Shown: piece by piece, positions 7,806 to 16,586 of the stretch
Layout of the letters: every line of letters starts with the position of its first letter
Position numbering within the stretch: the stretch's first letter is position 1
Origin: Neobacillus pocheonensis
Lineage (GTDB): Bacteria > Bacillota > Bacilli > Bacillales > Cytobacillaceae
Assembly (NCBI GenBank): GCA_023702235.1
Contig: JAMQCR010000002.1
Coordinates: 1,302,501-1,366,500, forward strand
Length of the DNA stretch: 64,000 bases
Direction: 5' to 3'
The notes under the pieces: generated by a model
Told to the model about the DNA's origin: nothing
What the model saw: only the letters and a program-made list of their open reading frames with translations
Databases searched by the model: none
Position numbers and translations under genes: made by a program

Positions 7806-8373
7806 CCACTCACCTCCTTTGGTTTGTTACCTTCATGATGTTCTAATAAAAGTTTGAGTTTCATAGCTTCATATTCTTCAGGAGTTAAAGAATTATGGAA
7901 TCCGTCTTTCATTACTAATGAAGCATTAAAGGTAGGAGCAGTTTCATAATGAATCCCCCTGCCCTTTCCTTCATATTGGTCACGACACTTAATGAGTTGA
8001 TTGTATATACTGTCTAATGCTTCAGCTAGATCATCATGAGAAATGAGAAATTGATAAAACTCTTCCTCATTTTTGAAATCTCGATGAATGTGTCCGTGAT
8101 AGTCTCTAAAGTTGTAAAGAAACCAAGCAACTTTACGCATATCGGCTGAATCCGCCCAACTTCTCTCTATAATGTGGTGACTTTGAAGTTCCTTAAAATT
8201 ATCAATCCCTTGATGTTTACAAGAAAAACAACCCATATGTTCCACTCGTTCTAATTCCTTTTTCGCATATCTAAACTCTAATGTTCATCACGTCCGTCAT
8301 GTTCAGGAGTATGAAGATATTCTGTAATGGTTCTTTTTTCAACATGTTCATCAACAACCTTTTTCAAGCCCAT
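7802..8373 (-). pseudogene. Cys/His-rich phage-type protein (HNH-like), frameshifted near N-terminus
   Basis: ATG 8373 after GGGGGAAT opens MGLKKVVDEHVEKRTITEYL and stops at about 8279. A shift of one base resumes LEFRYAKKELERVEHMGCFS and continues to 7802. The main domain has CFSCKHQG (possible zinc pair) and SHHIIERSW, an arrangement seen in HNH-type nuclease folds, but the downstream catalytic part is not convincing. The uninterrupted frame 7802-8245 gives 147 residues. The missing base lies at the GATGAACATTAGAG junction. Function unknown; HNH-like is inference. Confidence 0.5.
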
Positions 8374-8406
8374 TCCCCCTTATTTCCCGTGGCCATAATA
8401 AAATAA

Positions 8407-8676
8407 TCAATTTAATCCCCGTAAAAAAGCACCTACCCATAACGGCAAGGTACTTTTATGTGAATTTTTTTCATTTTCTAGCCGTATAAACTCGTTATTT
8501 AATCGATCAATTTCTTTATTTCGTGCTTTCAATTTCTCTTCCAATAACTCTTTCGAGACAAAATTAGCCTGCCAAGCATCCATTTTGGCGTCCATTTTCG
8601 TTACAATTAGCACAACATTTTCTAATTTTGTTTCAAACTTTGCCATCCGTTCGGCTTCCGAAAGTTCATTTGCCAT
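8407..8676 (-). CDS. XhlA-like coiled-coil membrane-associated phage protein, C-terminus cut by TGA
   Basis: The start is set at 8676 (MANELSEAERMAKFETKLEN), preceded by AAGGGG; a TTG at 8700 with GGGAGGG is an alternative. A long coiled coil (about residues 5-70, with KEIDRLNNEFIRLENEK) leads into LPLWVGAFLRGLN and a TGA stop. Translation past this TGA in the same frame gives LFYYGHGK and a second stop, which would complete a short membrane anchor. This suggests a GGA-to-TGA change. XhlA-type proteins work with holins in host lysis. Assignment by architecture. Confidence 0.55.
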   Translation of the reverse strand: MANELSEAERMAKFETKLENVVLIVTKMDAKMDAWQANFVSKELLEEKLKARNKEIDRLNNEFIRLENEKNSHKSTLPLWVGAFLRGLN

Positions 8677-8751
8677 TCCGCAATGCCCCTTCTGTGTCAA
8701 CTTCCCTCCCTTTATTAGGTCGACAGGTGCAGGAGCATAAAAAACACTCGA

Positions 8752-9168
8752 TCAATTATGACCAACTGATTTTGCAATGTCATTGATATAAGACGAGCAA
8801 ATACGCCGCTTTCCTTCATGAAAATTGTCTAGTGGGATATCAAGCTTGAACCGAGCTAAATCTATTAAAATAGCTAAATAGTCGTAGCGAATTCCGAAAT
8901 GATTTTTAGCATAGTCAACCATTTGGACCCGTTCATCATCAGTTAGCGTTTCATCGCGCCATACCTCCAACCTATCAATTTCTGCAAGATATTCTCCAAG
9001 AAGGGCTGTGCCCGTTGTCCTGCCTGCTTGTGCTTCAGCAAGTGTTTTATTATCAATGAAAAGCGCACAATGCGAAGGCCCATGAGTAACCCATTCAATT
9101 GTTTCCTCGACCAATCCTTTCCCCCAAACAAATAAAACATCGCCAGGTTTAATTTCAGAGATTTCCAA
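8752..9168 (-). CDS. permuted papain-fold amidase (YiiX/YebB-like NlpC/P60 superfamily), truncated
   Basis: TTG start at 9168 after AAGGGGGAATTAAA. KPGDVLFVWGKG, then PSHCALFIDN with the catalytic His early, and RRICSSYINDIA with the catalytic Cys near the C-terminus: the circularly permuted NlpC/P60 order. Such enzymes cleave amide or peptide bonds, often in cell-wall or lipid substrates. The frame stops at TGA after SVGHN. The same frame continues after it as SSVFYAPAPVDLIKGG, which looks like the family's normal ending ('...P.DL..S'), so the stop appears to be a nonsense change removing about 20 residues. Catalytic residues are retained. First gene of the lysis-like cassette. Confidence 0.7.
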   Translation of the reverse strand: MEISEIKPGDVLFVWGKGLVEETIEWVTHGPSHCALFIDNKTLAEAQAGRTTGTALLGEYLAEIDRLEVWRDETLTDDERVQMVDYAKNHFGIRYDYLAILIDLARFKLDIPLDNFHEGKRRICSSYINDIAKSVGHN

Positions 9169-9310
9169 TTTAATTCCCCCTTTCTTTTTTTATGCAAAAT
9201 AAAAAGAGCCCGAATGGACTCTCATTGAACATGTTATTTTTTTGGCCTGTCATAAGCAGGATTTCCCTCCTTTTTACCGAATGGTAATAACAGGAAAGGA
9301 GGAGATGATA

Positions 9311-9520
9311 ATGGAAGTAAGTGAACTATTTAAGGGACAAACATTAGATGCTGAATGCCCTGAATGTAAAAACAAAATACTGTTCGATGCTAGATTGGCT
9401 TTTAAAAATTATTCAGTAATTACATGTAATATATGTTCTAAACAAATTGATTTAGACACTACTGCTGCTAAGAAATCTGCCGAAAAAGCTGTTAATGAAC
9501 TTAAAAATTTGTTTAAGTAA
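9311..9520 (+). CDS. small zinc-ribbon protein (69 aa)
   Basis: Start placed at 9311 (MEVSELFKGQ), eight bases after AAAGGAGG. CPECKNK and later CNICSK form a CxxC...CxxC zinc ribbon around an ILFDARLAFKNYSVI strand region. A helix with KKSAEKAVNELKNLF ends the protein. Such ribbons bind nucleic acids or partner proteins; no specific role is known. A terminator follows immediately. Confidence 0.72.
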   Translation: MEVSELFKGQTLDAECPECKNKILFDARLAFKNYSVITCNICSKQIDLDTTAAKKSAEKAVNELKNLFK

Positions 9521-9529
9521 TTAATAAAA

Positions 9530-9557
9530 TCCTGACTGATAATCAGCCGGGACTTTT
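9530..9557 (+). terminator. terminator after the zinc-ribbon gene
   Basis: TCCTGACTGAT pairs imperfectly with AATCAGCCGGGA and is followed by CTTTTT, about 10 bases after the stop. Confidence 0.7.
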
Positions 9558-9853
9558 TAATTTGAATAAATTTCATAACTCTAATCCATAATGAGGCTAT
9601 CCAAGTCACCTCAAATGCTTGGTGTTTTTGTTTTCTAAATCCATCCTTTTACGAGGGTGGATTTTTTATTTATCAATGCATCTTTTTGCCAAATTTAAGC
9701 CGTAATAGAACTACCAAGACTTATACCCACTTGGCGCGCCTTTGAATTTACCATCCTTTTATCACCTTAAGGTTGGATTTTTTTAGGGTCTTTTTTAAAC
9801 TTCACTACGACGACTTTTGTTCCAAATAAAAAGAGCCCAGGAAGGATCTAATC
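9558..9853. other. gene-free stretch with two hairpins
   Basis: Holds a terminator-like hairpin AAATCCATCCT..AGGGTGGATTTTTT at 9637-9668 and a weaker one near 9751-9787 (CCATCC..GGTTGG before a T-run). No coding frame is supported. Confidence 0.5.
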
Positions 9854-10111
9854 TTAATCCTTATATATTTTTGAAGCGACTGAATATATGAAAGCCCAAA
9901 GGATACCCAGCAGCCCAATAAGAAAACTGATAATAGCTATTGCAATTCCTTCAAAACCACCTGGAAAAAACATACTTACCAATATAGTCCCAAATCCTAA
10001 AAATATTAAAAAATAGGGAATGGACACAATTTTTTTGTTTTCTCTTATACATTTAATAAATTTCCATAGCCCCCAAATTGAAATCACAAATATCACAATT
10101 ATTAGGATCAA
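9854..10111 (-). CDS. small three-helix membrane protein (85 aa)
   Basis: TTG start (10111) after GGGGGAGAGGGG. Three hydrophobic segments: LIIVIFVISIWGLWKF, IPYFLIFLGFGTILVSMFF and IAIAIISFLIGLLGILWAFI, separated by short loops with KCIRENKK between the first two. No family recognised; typical of small hypothetical inner-membrane proteins in Bacillaceae. Confidence 0.65.
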   Translation of the reverse strand: MILIIVIFVISIWGLWKFIKCIRENKKIVSIPYFLIFLGFGTILVSMFFPGGFEGIAIAIISFLIGLLGILWAFIYSVASKIYKD

Positions 10112-10350
10112 AACCCCTCTCCCCCTTCATTGGAATTTCCCCTCCTACATCTTACTTAAGATTTTTTAAATTATCACTTTGTTTTTAAATACCTCCGTAA
10201 AATAAAAATAGCCCTGGAAAGGTCTCTTATTTGAATATATTAGAGTACAAAAAGTAATCCCCACTAGTAATCAGCCGAGATTTTTTGATTCTATTTTCTA
10301 ACTGCCTTCCATATATTCAAATGTGAATATATTCTAGGAGGTTTTCACTA

Positions 10351-10662
10351 ATGGCAAGGTTAGAAGATAAATTTACTGTGTCTGAATTAGATAGTCTTTC
10401 ACAAAAATTATGTGACATGCAAGCAAATGCGACTGCTTTGGAACTTCGTATTAATTCAAACGATCAAGAAATTGAATTGCTAGATACAGTCGATCATTTA
10501 TGCAGAGTTGCAAACATGCTTTGTAATGTAGTAATTGAAGCAGACCTAAAGGGCAGTATCAAAACAAGTGAACCCCTCAATTATATTAATAATAAATTTT
10601 CAGGTGCCGAACTTTCACTAGAAAATTACCATAAACAAAAAAATATTAAACCTGCCTATTAA
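10351..10662 (+). CDS. hypothetical helical protein (103 aa)
   Basis: ATG 10351 with TAGGAGG upstream. MARLEDKFTVSELDSLSQKL is followed by long amphipathic helices with two conserved-looking Cys (HLCRVANMLCNVV). No transmembrane segment or signal peptide. A terminator follows the stop directly, so it is monocistronic. No family recognised. Confidence 0.7.
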   Translation: MARLEDKFTVSELDSLSQKLCDMQANATALELRINSNDQEIELLDTVDHLCRVANMLCNVVIEADLKGSIKTSEPLNYINNKFSGAELSLENYHKQKNIKPAY

Positions 10663-10688
10663 GGATCTCTTTTTTGAGATCCTTTTTT
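10663..10688 (+). terminator. terminator after 10351-10662
   Basis: GGATCTC-TTTTTT-GAGATCC followed by TTTTTT directly after the TAA stop. Confidence 0.85.
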
Positions 10689-10846
10689 ATGCCCACTGTC
10701 ACAATCTAATCACGACGTCTTGAAAAACCGCAGCCTTAAGGCTGCATGACTGGCAAATTACTGAAGGGGGATGTAGAAATATCCAAAGTTATTTTTCAAC
10801 AAGAACAAATGTTCCTGAAATGATATGTAGAAAGGGGGAATTTTTA

Positions 10847-11077
10847 ATGAATAAAGATCATAAAGATCGTGGAATGAAGAAATGGAATGGCTTTTTCATA
10901 CCCGAAACCATAAAGATGGATGATCATAAAAGTCCTAGAGCACATCTGGATGAAACGAAAATAGAAGAGATGGAACGGCTACTATCTAAAAGCATGAGCA
11001 GTGAAACTTACCCGTGCATAATCAAAAATCATTTTCCTCCATCTTCCTTAAGAATAATTTTATACTGGAAAGTATAA
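10847..11077 (+). CDS. YolD-like protein, C-terminus replaced
   Basis: ATG 10847 follows AAAGGGGGAA. DRGMKKWNGFFIPETIKM and LDETKIEEMERLLSKSM match the YolD-like layout (DRGxxKWxxxxxPE... then LDExxLEEI...). YolD-like proteins are usually encoded next to a Y-family DNA polymerase (UvrX), absent here. After SSETYPC the sequence (IIKNHFPPSSLRI) no longer fits the family and is antisense to the end of the next gene, so the last strand region seems replaced. A second, more decayed YolD relic occurs at 21787-21870; both are preceded by GAGCCTTAAGGCTGCATGACT or a close variant. Confidence 0.55.
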   Translation: MNKDHKDRGMKKWNGFFIPETIKMDDHKSPRAHLDETKIEEMERLLSKSMSSETYPCIIKNHFPPSSLRIILYWKV

Positions 11078-11220
11078 GGCAAACTTATTCGGATTCCCTC
11101 GATAAATGCTTGTGCTGCCTTTTCATTTTCAAAAGAGACTTCATTTTCTTCACCAATAAACGTATTTTCAAAATCAAATTCCTGACCATCTCGTTCAAAA
11201 GCTTTTACGATAAATTTCAT
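11029..11220 (-). CDS. small paralogous protein A (63 aa)
   Basis: MKFIVKAFERDGQEFDFENT, then IGEENEVSFENEKAAQAFIE and SLPYTFQYKIILKED. Clearly paralogous to 11324-11530 (shared MKFxV...G.E...EN..IG...FE.E.A..FI..I..SLP..F.YKII.E.D). Fold prediction by eye: strand-strand-helix-strand. The start has a GGAGAAC signal upstream. Function unknown. Confidence 0.65.
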   Translation of the reverse strand: MKFIVKAFERDGQEFDFENTFIGEENEVSFENEKAAQAFIEGIRISLPYTFQYKIILKEDGGK

Positions 11221-11323
11221 AAGTTCTCCTACGCTTGTAGTTACTGATAATAAGGTGTAATTGAACTGATACCTTGATATAAACTAATTTTCCATTAACT
11301 TTACCAGTATTTTTGGAGAAATT

Positions 11324-11530
11324 CTACCTATGGCTAATCAAATGATTTTTATTAGTATCCTTTTCGGGAATGATTTTGTACTCAAAATTTGATGGTAAAC
11401 TGCTTTTTATGGCATTAATAAAAAATTCAAATGCTTCTTCAGATTCAAAAAGGATATCACCAATGATTTTATTTTCAATTTCAAGTTCTTTTCCTTCAGC
11501 ATCAATTATTATTACCCTAAATTTCATCAT
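11324..11530 (-). CDS. small paralogous protein B (68 aa)
   Basis: Start MMKFRVIIIDAEGKELEIEN with GAGGAAGTGCA upstream. Paralogue of 11029-11220 with the same strand/helix pattern and the ending SNFEYKIIPEKD. The two genes lie 100 bases apart on the same strand, which suggests tandem duplication followed by divergence. No family recognised. Confidence 0.68.
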   Translation of the reverse strand: MMKFRVIIIDAEGKELEIENKIIGDILFESEEAFEFFINAIKSSLPSNFEYKIIPEKDTNKNHLISHR

Positions 11531-12080
11531 TGCACTTCCTCATGATTGACTAAACCTATATGAACAATTTAATACCTTGATTTTACTACAGTCCTTACTT
11601 TATTAGGATATTGATATGAAAGTGTTATAAAAGTGTTATGAGGTTGTTATAAAAAAGTGGGATGCTAAAATAATGAACTATGGAGAAAGGGAAATTTACT
11701 CTAGGTTATTGTATTGGTTTTATTTGTTGGAGAATAAATCATATTAATGATTGAAAAAAATTCCCTTTGTTGTAAAAAATAAAATCACTATCTTTCCTAA
11801 TTCTTGGACAAAACTTAAAAATGTTGTATTTTTTATTTCCAAGTAAAGCTTCTCATCGTAATAGACTGGGGCTCTGTAAGTTGCCGCACATAGATCAGAA
11901 TCAAGGGTTCAAAGAACGATGCCGAATTCGTAATTCTAGGCAATTTTCCACAGAGTATCGCCAGAAATAACAGAAAAAGTAACTGCAGAAAGTCACTGGT
12001 TATTTGCAAGATTTTTATAGATTAATTTACTATACAATTCACATAAAAAAATACCTTGGAAACCACACCAAGCTACTCTT
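11531..12080. other. gene-free stretch
   Basis: No frame with start and ribosome binding site is seen. The part at 11870-11960 has scattered higher G+C and may be remnant coding DNA, but nothing can be identified. Confidence 0.4.
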
Positions 12081-12386
12081 TTAACAGCACTCTTCGACTG
12101 TAGATTTACTCCAATAGGGAATACCTGCAAGTTCAAGATCCGCTTTCGGCATCTTTCCTCCACTGTAATACACATTTAATTTACGTTTATCATAATTCAA
12201 TCCATGTTCCGATAAGAAATCAACAAACTGCTTTTGATTAAAATAATCAACTGGCGTGTCTCGAAGAATTGAATGGGTAGGTTTTTGAATTAAACGTATC
12301 CTCACGAAAAAACTGGGTCATTAATTCTAATGCAAATTCAAGCCTTTGATTCTCTAAATGGTGATAAAACAATCCGATATTAAAAC
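12081..12386 (-). pseudogene. truncated copy of the 13766-14297 gene
   Basis: Translates to SFNIGLFYHHLENQRLEFAL...REDT, then after a two-base deletion LIQKPTHSILRDTPVDYFNQ and HGLNYDKRKLNVYYSGGKMP to WSKSTVEECC. It is highly similar to 13766-14297 but lacks the N-terminal third (similarity stops at about 12386). The deletion is seen directly: GATACGTTTAATTC here against GATACGTATTTAATTC there. The two copies flank the esterase gene as direct repeats about 1.7 kb apart. Confidence 0.7.
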
Positions 12387-12574
12387 TTTAGGTATAAAGG
12401 CTAAGGGTAAATAGAAGGATTTACTTTCCTCTTTCATCTCTTAAAATACATAGAAGGAGGTAGAGCAACATGTTATTGCTTCAAAGATTGATTGCGTTTT
12501 GACGTAAAGTTGATTCACGTTTCAAAGGAACCTGTAGAAGTATAATGGAAACATGTAGTTTAAGTTAAGGAAGG
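12387..12574. other. short intergenic region with an orphan ribosome binding site
   Basis: AGAAGGAGGTAGAGCAAC precedes ATG 12470, but the frame (MLLLQRLIAF) stops after ten codons. Possibly a relic start or leader peptide upstream of the esterase. Confidence 0.3.
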
Positions 12575-13654
12575 TTGATAGAGTTGGGGGAATTTCTAGA
12601 TTTTTTATATGAGGATTTTAGGTACAAACTTTTTGTACCGAGCGAATATCAAGCAGAAAAAGATACTCCTTTGATGGTGATGCTTCATGGATGTGAACAA
12701 AATCCGGATGATTTTGCTGCTGGAACAAATATGAACGGACTTGCTGAAAAAGAAAACTTTCTCGTACTCTATCCTGACATGAATCACCTGTTTAATCCTT
12801 GGAATCCGTCTGGTTATAACCCTTTTGGCTGCTGGAACTGGTTTTTAGATAAAAATCAGCACCGTGGAGAGGGACATCCCAAGTTAATTAATGCGATCAT
12901 TAATCAGGTTAAAAGTACGTACCTCATTGATTCAAGTGAGGTGTACGTAGCGGGCTTATCTGCAGGTGCGGCACTTGCTTGCATTCTTGGAGTTACCTAT
13001 CCAGATGTATTTAGCGGTATCGGAGTGTGTTCGGGACTTCCCTATGATGCTGCTAATGTATTTTTTCTAACCGATCCAATGGCTATGGCTGCTAAAGAAG
13101 GCATGCAAAAAGGCGTTTCGGATCCCTATTCATGCGGTAACAGCGCCTTTCAGGAAATGGGAAAGTTCAAGAAGAAAATGCCTGTCATTGTTTTCCATGG
13201 TATCTGCGATACGATTGTACATCCAATTAATGGCCAGCAGGTTATCATACAATGGGCACAAACTAATTTTCTTGTAGAAGGAGGTACAGGAAGAGCTGAT
13301 ATTACACCTCTCCAGGTCAAATCAGGCTTTATCAATGGAAAAAGTTGTACTCAACATGTATTCGGTGATGGGGGCGGTGAACGTTTAATGGAACTTTGGA
13401 TGATCGATCAAATGGGGCACACATGGTCTGGTGGGAGCTCGAATGGTTCATATACCGACCCATCAGCCCAAATGCAACAGAAATCATCTGGAATTTCTTC
13501 ACCAAACATCATCAGCGCCCTGTTGAAAATCTGGACGAAACAACTAAAAAGAACTTTTTTCATGGCCTTTTTACGAAGATTTTTAAGAAAAGAGGATAAA
13601 GCTATTCATCTTATACTCTTGGGTCCAGGCAATTCTTTATACCTGTTTTGTTAA
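12575..13654 (+). CDS. PHB-depolymerase-family esterase with 3' frameshift
   Basis: An alpha/beta hydrolase of the polyhydroxybutyrate depolymerase/feruloyl esterase type. LMVMLHGCEQNPDDF gives the HG oxyanion motif; GLSAGA holds the nucleophile Ser; FHGICDTIV and GHTWSGG supply Asp and His. No signal peptide is evident. TTG at 12575 abuts AAGGAAGG, so TTG 12584 (MGEFLDFLYEDF) is the better spaced start. After SYTDP the frame goes wrong (SAQMQQ...). Shifting one base at about 13465 restores SGPNATEIIWNFFTKHH, the family's usual ending, and a stop at 13599. A single G seems lost from TCAG(G)CCC. Its role is probably short-chain ester or PHB hydrolysis. Confidence 0.82.
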   Translation: MIELGEFLDFLYEDFRYKLFVPSEYQAEKDTPLMVMLHGCEQNPDDFAAGTNMNGLAEKENFLVLYPDMNHLFNPWNPSGYNPFGCWNWFLDKNQHRGEGHPKLINAIINQVKSTYLIDSSEVYVAGLSAGAALACILGVTYPDVFSGIGVCSGLPYDAANVFFLTDPMAMAAKEGMQKGVSDPYSCGNSAFQEMGKFKKKMPVIVFHGICDTIVHPINGQQVIIQWAQTNFLVEGGTGRADITPLQVKSGFINGKSCTQHVFGDGGGERLMELWMIDQMGHTWSGGSSNGSYTDPSAQMQQKSSGISSPNIISALLKIWTKQLKRTFFMAFLRRFLRKEDKAIHLILLGPGNSLYLFC

Positions 13655-13765
13655 GAAAAAATGCTATCTTAATTCACAAAAACTGCTAAAAACGGGTAGT
13701 TTCCCCCCCAGAAATTCATTTCCATTCTAAGAGGTTAGTCCTTTATGATCGTGCCTATTATTCTT

Positions 13766-14297
13766 TTAATCCTGAGCCCAAATATGGTTTAACTTAATCT
13801 TTTTCAAACGTTTTTTCTCTTTTTCGCAAAACTCTTCGACTCTAGATTTACTCCAATAGGGGGTACCAGCAAGTTCAACATCCGCTTTCGGTATTTTCTC
13901 TCGACTGTAATACACATTTAATTTCCGCTTATCATAATTCAAGCCATGTTCCAATAAGAAATCAGCAAACTGCTTTTGATTATAATAATGATCTAGCGTT
14001 TCTCGAAGAATTGAATGGGTAGGTTTTTGAATTAAATACGTATCCTCTTGAAAGAACTGAGTAACTAATTCTAAAGCGAAATCAAGCCATTCATTACCTA
14101 AATGGTGATACAATAATCCGATATTAAAACTTTCCTGTTCGGGTGCTTCAAGAAACCAAGCTATTTTTTAAAAATACAGCTTCAACATCTGTTAATCCTT
14201 TCATTACTTCTTCCACCAATAAGATGCTCTCATAAGCCTTTAATTTACCTTTAAATTCCAAGATCGTTTCAATGATTCGTTTAGTTGAACGTTTCAT
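13766..14297 (-). pseudogene. unknown conserved-looking protein (about 176 aa) with one frameshift
   Basis: ATG 14297 with GGAGGGAAAAAG upstream opens MKRSTKRIIETILEFKGKLK...VEAVFLK; one base removed from the A6 run (complement of 14164-14169) continues IAWFLEAPEQESFNIGLLYH and on to WSKSRVEEFCEKEKKRLKKI. The joined protein is helical and basic at both ends. It contains a paired motif QKPTHSILRET and HGLNYDKRKLNVYYSREKIP that could be a DNA- or nucleotide-binding part, but no family is recognised. A truncated copy lies at 12081-12386. Confidence 0.6.
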
Positions 14298-14417
14298 CTT
14301 TTTCCCTCCTTATTTACGTAGTCAATTTAACAATAAAATATATTGTTGACAAAGTCACAAAGAAACCTATTTTATTACTGTTTTTTATGCTGAATCCTTA
14401 CGCAGCATGGATGCAGC

Positions 14418-14452
14418 CGTCTTGTTGGGGTTTGATACCCCTAAACAAGACG
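14418..14452. repeat. strong inverted repeat
   Basis: CGTCTTGTTgGGG pairs with CCCCtaAACAAGACG around a TTTGATA loop. A second hairpin (AGAGGGCGAACCCTCT) lies at 14484-14499. The first is long for a terminator and has no U-run. It could be a recombination or replication site relic. Confidence 0.5.
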
Positions 14453-14504
14453 AACTACCATAAAAAATGAAAAAAAATAAAGAAGAGGGCGAACCCTCTC
14501 CTTT

Positions 14505-14680
14505 GGATTTTACTTTTTACATTCTGTTTTCATGCTGTAGTATTCATCGGCATTTACAATGAGATGATCTACACCTCGATACTGAGAATTTTACCCATCA
14601 ACAATTGTAATCGGGTTATCTTTTATGTTTAGTCTAATCAAATAAGGGGTTCCACTTAAAACCTAAGTTAATATCCCAAT
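14505..14680 (-). pseudogene. fragment of unknown gene
   Basis: The minus strand reads TPYLIRLNIKDNPITIVDG, a stop, then NSQYRGVDHLIVNADEYYSM and KTECKK before a stop. The coherent protein-like composition across the stop suggests a dead gene. No family recognised. Confidence 0.4.
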
Positions 14681-14760
14681 TCTTTTTTAAGACTTTTAAT
14701 TTACATCAATTTAGTTGTCTTGTAAGTTATAGGGGCATTGAATTTCGCCTGGAATTATAC

Positions 14761-15015
14761 TCATTTTAACGCCAAAAAAGAAGTTATGTGATCTATTGCT
14801 TGTTCAGCATCATTACCTTCCGCATAAATATTAAGCTTTTCTCCTTTTGAAATCATTAATATCCTAATACTGAGAGAACTTTTTACATTTATTTGAAGAT
14901 TTTTGTATTTAATAAGGATATAACTATTGAATCGATTTGCTTCTTGAACCAATTGCATTAATTGATCATACTGATTAAAATCCTGTGTCAAGGTAAAAGG
15001 AACCTCTTTTCTCAT
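14761..15015 (-). CDS. Crh/HPr-like protein with Gln at the phospho-His position (84 aa)
   Basis: The start at 15015 (MRKEVPFTLTQDFNQYDQLM) has GGTGGTGAT upstream. Alignment by eye to HPr/Crh: LVQEANRF matches Crh FVQEANRF, INVKSS matches the Ser46 region (VxAKSIMG), and KGEKLNIYAEGNDAEQAI matches the last strand and helix. The residue equivalent to His15 is Gln, as in Crh, and the flanking Arg/Pro (ARP) are changed to D/Q. So PEP-dependent phosphorylation is excluded; HPr-kinase phosphorylation at the Ser46 equivalent is conceivable. It is much diverged from true Crh and monocistronic. A role in catabolite control is inference only. Confidence 0.65.
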   Translation of the reverse strand: MRKEVPFTLTQDFNQYDQLMQLVQEANRFNSYILIKYKNLQINVKSSLSIRILMISKGEKLNIYAEGNDAEQAIDHITSFLALK

Positions 15016-15027
15016 TTTTATCACCAC

Positions 15028-15403
15028 CTAAAACACCAATTCATACTTTTTTAATTTTCGGTTATTAAAATACTGTTATAGGAAATCCATAGGTGATTTT
15101 TACACTTATATGTATTTTATAATATTACTATAAATTGGAAATCGATTTATAACAATAGGGTTTTTTTGTAGAAAAAGCGTTTTTTATATTGATTTTTCTT
15201 TATGAAGACCGTTTTGGAACATCTTTTAATGATCTTCATCTAAAAAAGTTAAAAAATAGAAATAAAACTATTAATAAAGTTAACTATAAGTCAAGAAAAA
15301 ATTACCATATCAAATTTACAATAATAAATAAAATTTTACCTTTGTATAGGATTCAGTCCTTCCTTTTTAGACCCCTTTTTGAAAAATGGTTATGTGAAAC
15401 ATA
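15028..15403. other. AT-rich gene-free stretch
   Basis: A low-complexity AT-rich region. A plus-strand frame at 15189-15404 is Lys/Asn-rich and lacks a ribosome binding site, so it is not accepted. Nothing else is seen. Confidence 0.45.
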
Positions 15404-16125
15404 GTGATTTTATTGGGGGCTTTAGTAAACGGAATAGGTGTTAGTATTGGTACTTTATTAGGCGGTCTGCTTCGTCGTATACCAGAAAGTATGAAGGACA
15501 CTGTTATGAATATAATGGGTTTAGCCATTATAGTTCTGGGAATACAAATGGGGCTTAAAACCGAGAACTTTCTTATAGTGATTTTAAGTTTTGTTTTTGG
15601 GGCGGTAATGGGTGAGTTGTTTGCCATAGAGGATAAATTAACCCGGGAGTTTGGTTAGAGAAAAAAGTCGGCTCAAGTAAACAAGGAATCATATCACAAG
15701 GATTTATAACAGGTACCTTAATATTCATAGTTGGAGCAATGGGTATCATAGCGTTAGATAGTGGAATTAGGGGCAATAATGATGTCTTATACACAAAAAC
15801 TATTATAGATACATTTTGTAGCGTTAATATTGACTACAACACTGGGGATTGGGGTCTTATTTTCTGCAATTCCAGTTATTTTATATGAAGGTTTAATTAC
15901 TATATTTGCAACCCAAATTGAACGTGTTATTCCTCGTGCTTTAATAAAACACTTTATAATAGAAATGACAGCTACTGGTGGGATTATGATTATTGCAATC
16001 GGTTTAAATTTAACGGGGATTACAAAATTCAAAGTGGCTAACCTTCTTCCTGGAATAGTTGTTCCTTTACTGATCGTTTCAATTATGTATCGATTAAATC
16101 ATCCTTTTGAAAGTTTGTATATAAT
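15404..16125 (+). pseudogene. DUF554 (YqgA-like) membrane protein, multiple frameshifts
   Basis: GTG 15404 starts MILLGALVNGIGVSIGTLLG, then GGLLRRIPESMKDTVMNIMG and GLAIIVLGIQMGL, the DUF554 N-terminus. The frame ends at 15658. A shifted frame continues LEKKVGSSKQGIISQGFITG and GAMGIIALDSGIRGN, and a third gives VALILTTTLGIGVLFSAIPV, LYEGLITIFA and KVANLLPGIVVPLLI. At least two single-base events (about 15652 and 15810) break a gene of about 235 codons. The family has six or seven helices and unknown transport-like function. Confidence 0.75.
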
Positions 16126-16586
16126 GCATCGGCCACAACAGACAAAAAGCAATTTCTGTCTGTCATTCATTAGTATTTCATAGGCAAACATACAGAAACT
16201 ATTGAACTCCCAGTTAGCACAAGAAGCGACTGCCCTTGTTGAGCAATCGCGCCCTTTTGCGGAAGATCAATGCATAAACACTATTCAAGATTAGCACTCT
16301 AATATTTACAACTACATATAAAAAAATGTCCACCTGAAAAATTGTAACAGATGGGGATAGTATATACAGCTATTTATTTTCACCTGGAAATAAAATTGCA
16401 ACAATAATTATATCGTTATTAATCCGTTCGAAATAAATTCGGAATTTTTTAACCACAATCCTTGAGCCATAAATAGAAATAAGTGCTAATCCTCGTTACA
16501 GTAACGCACCCTATTCTTGAATAAGTAGTTTCCTACTATTAGCTGATTTAGCTAAACAACTATATATGTAAAAAATATCCAAACGA
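16126..16586. other. gene-free stretch
   Basis: Contains an apparent relic near 16205-16265 (LNSQLAQEATALVEQSRPFA in one frame) with no start and no neighbours. No terminator or promoter is clear. Confidence 0.35.
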
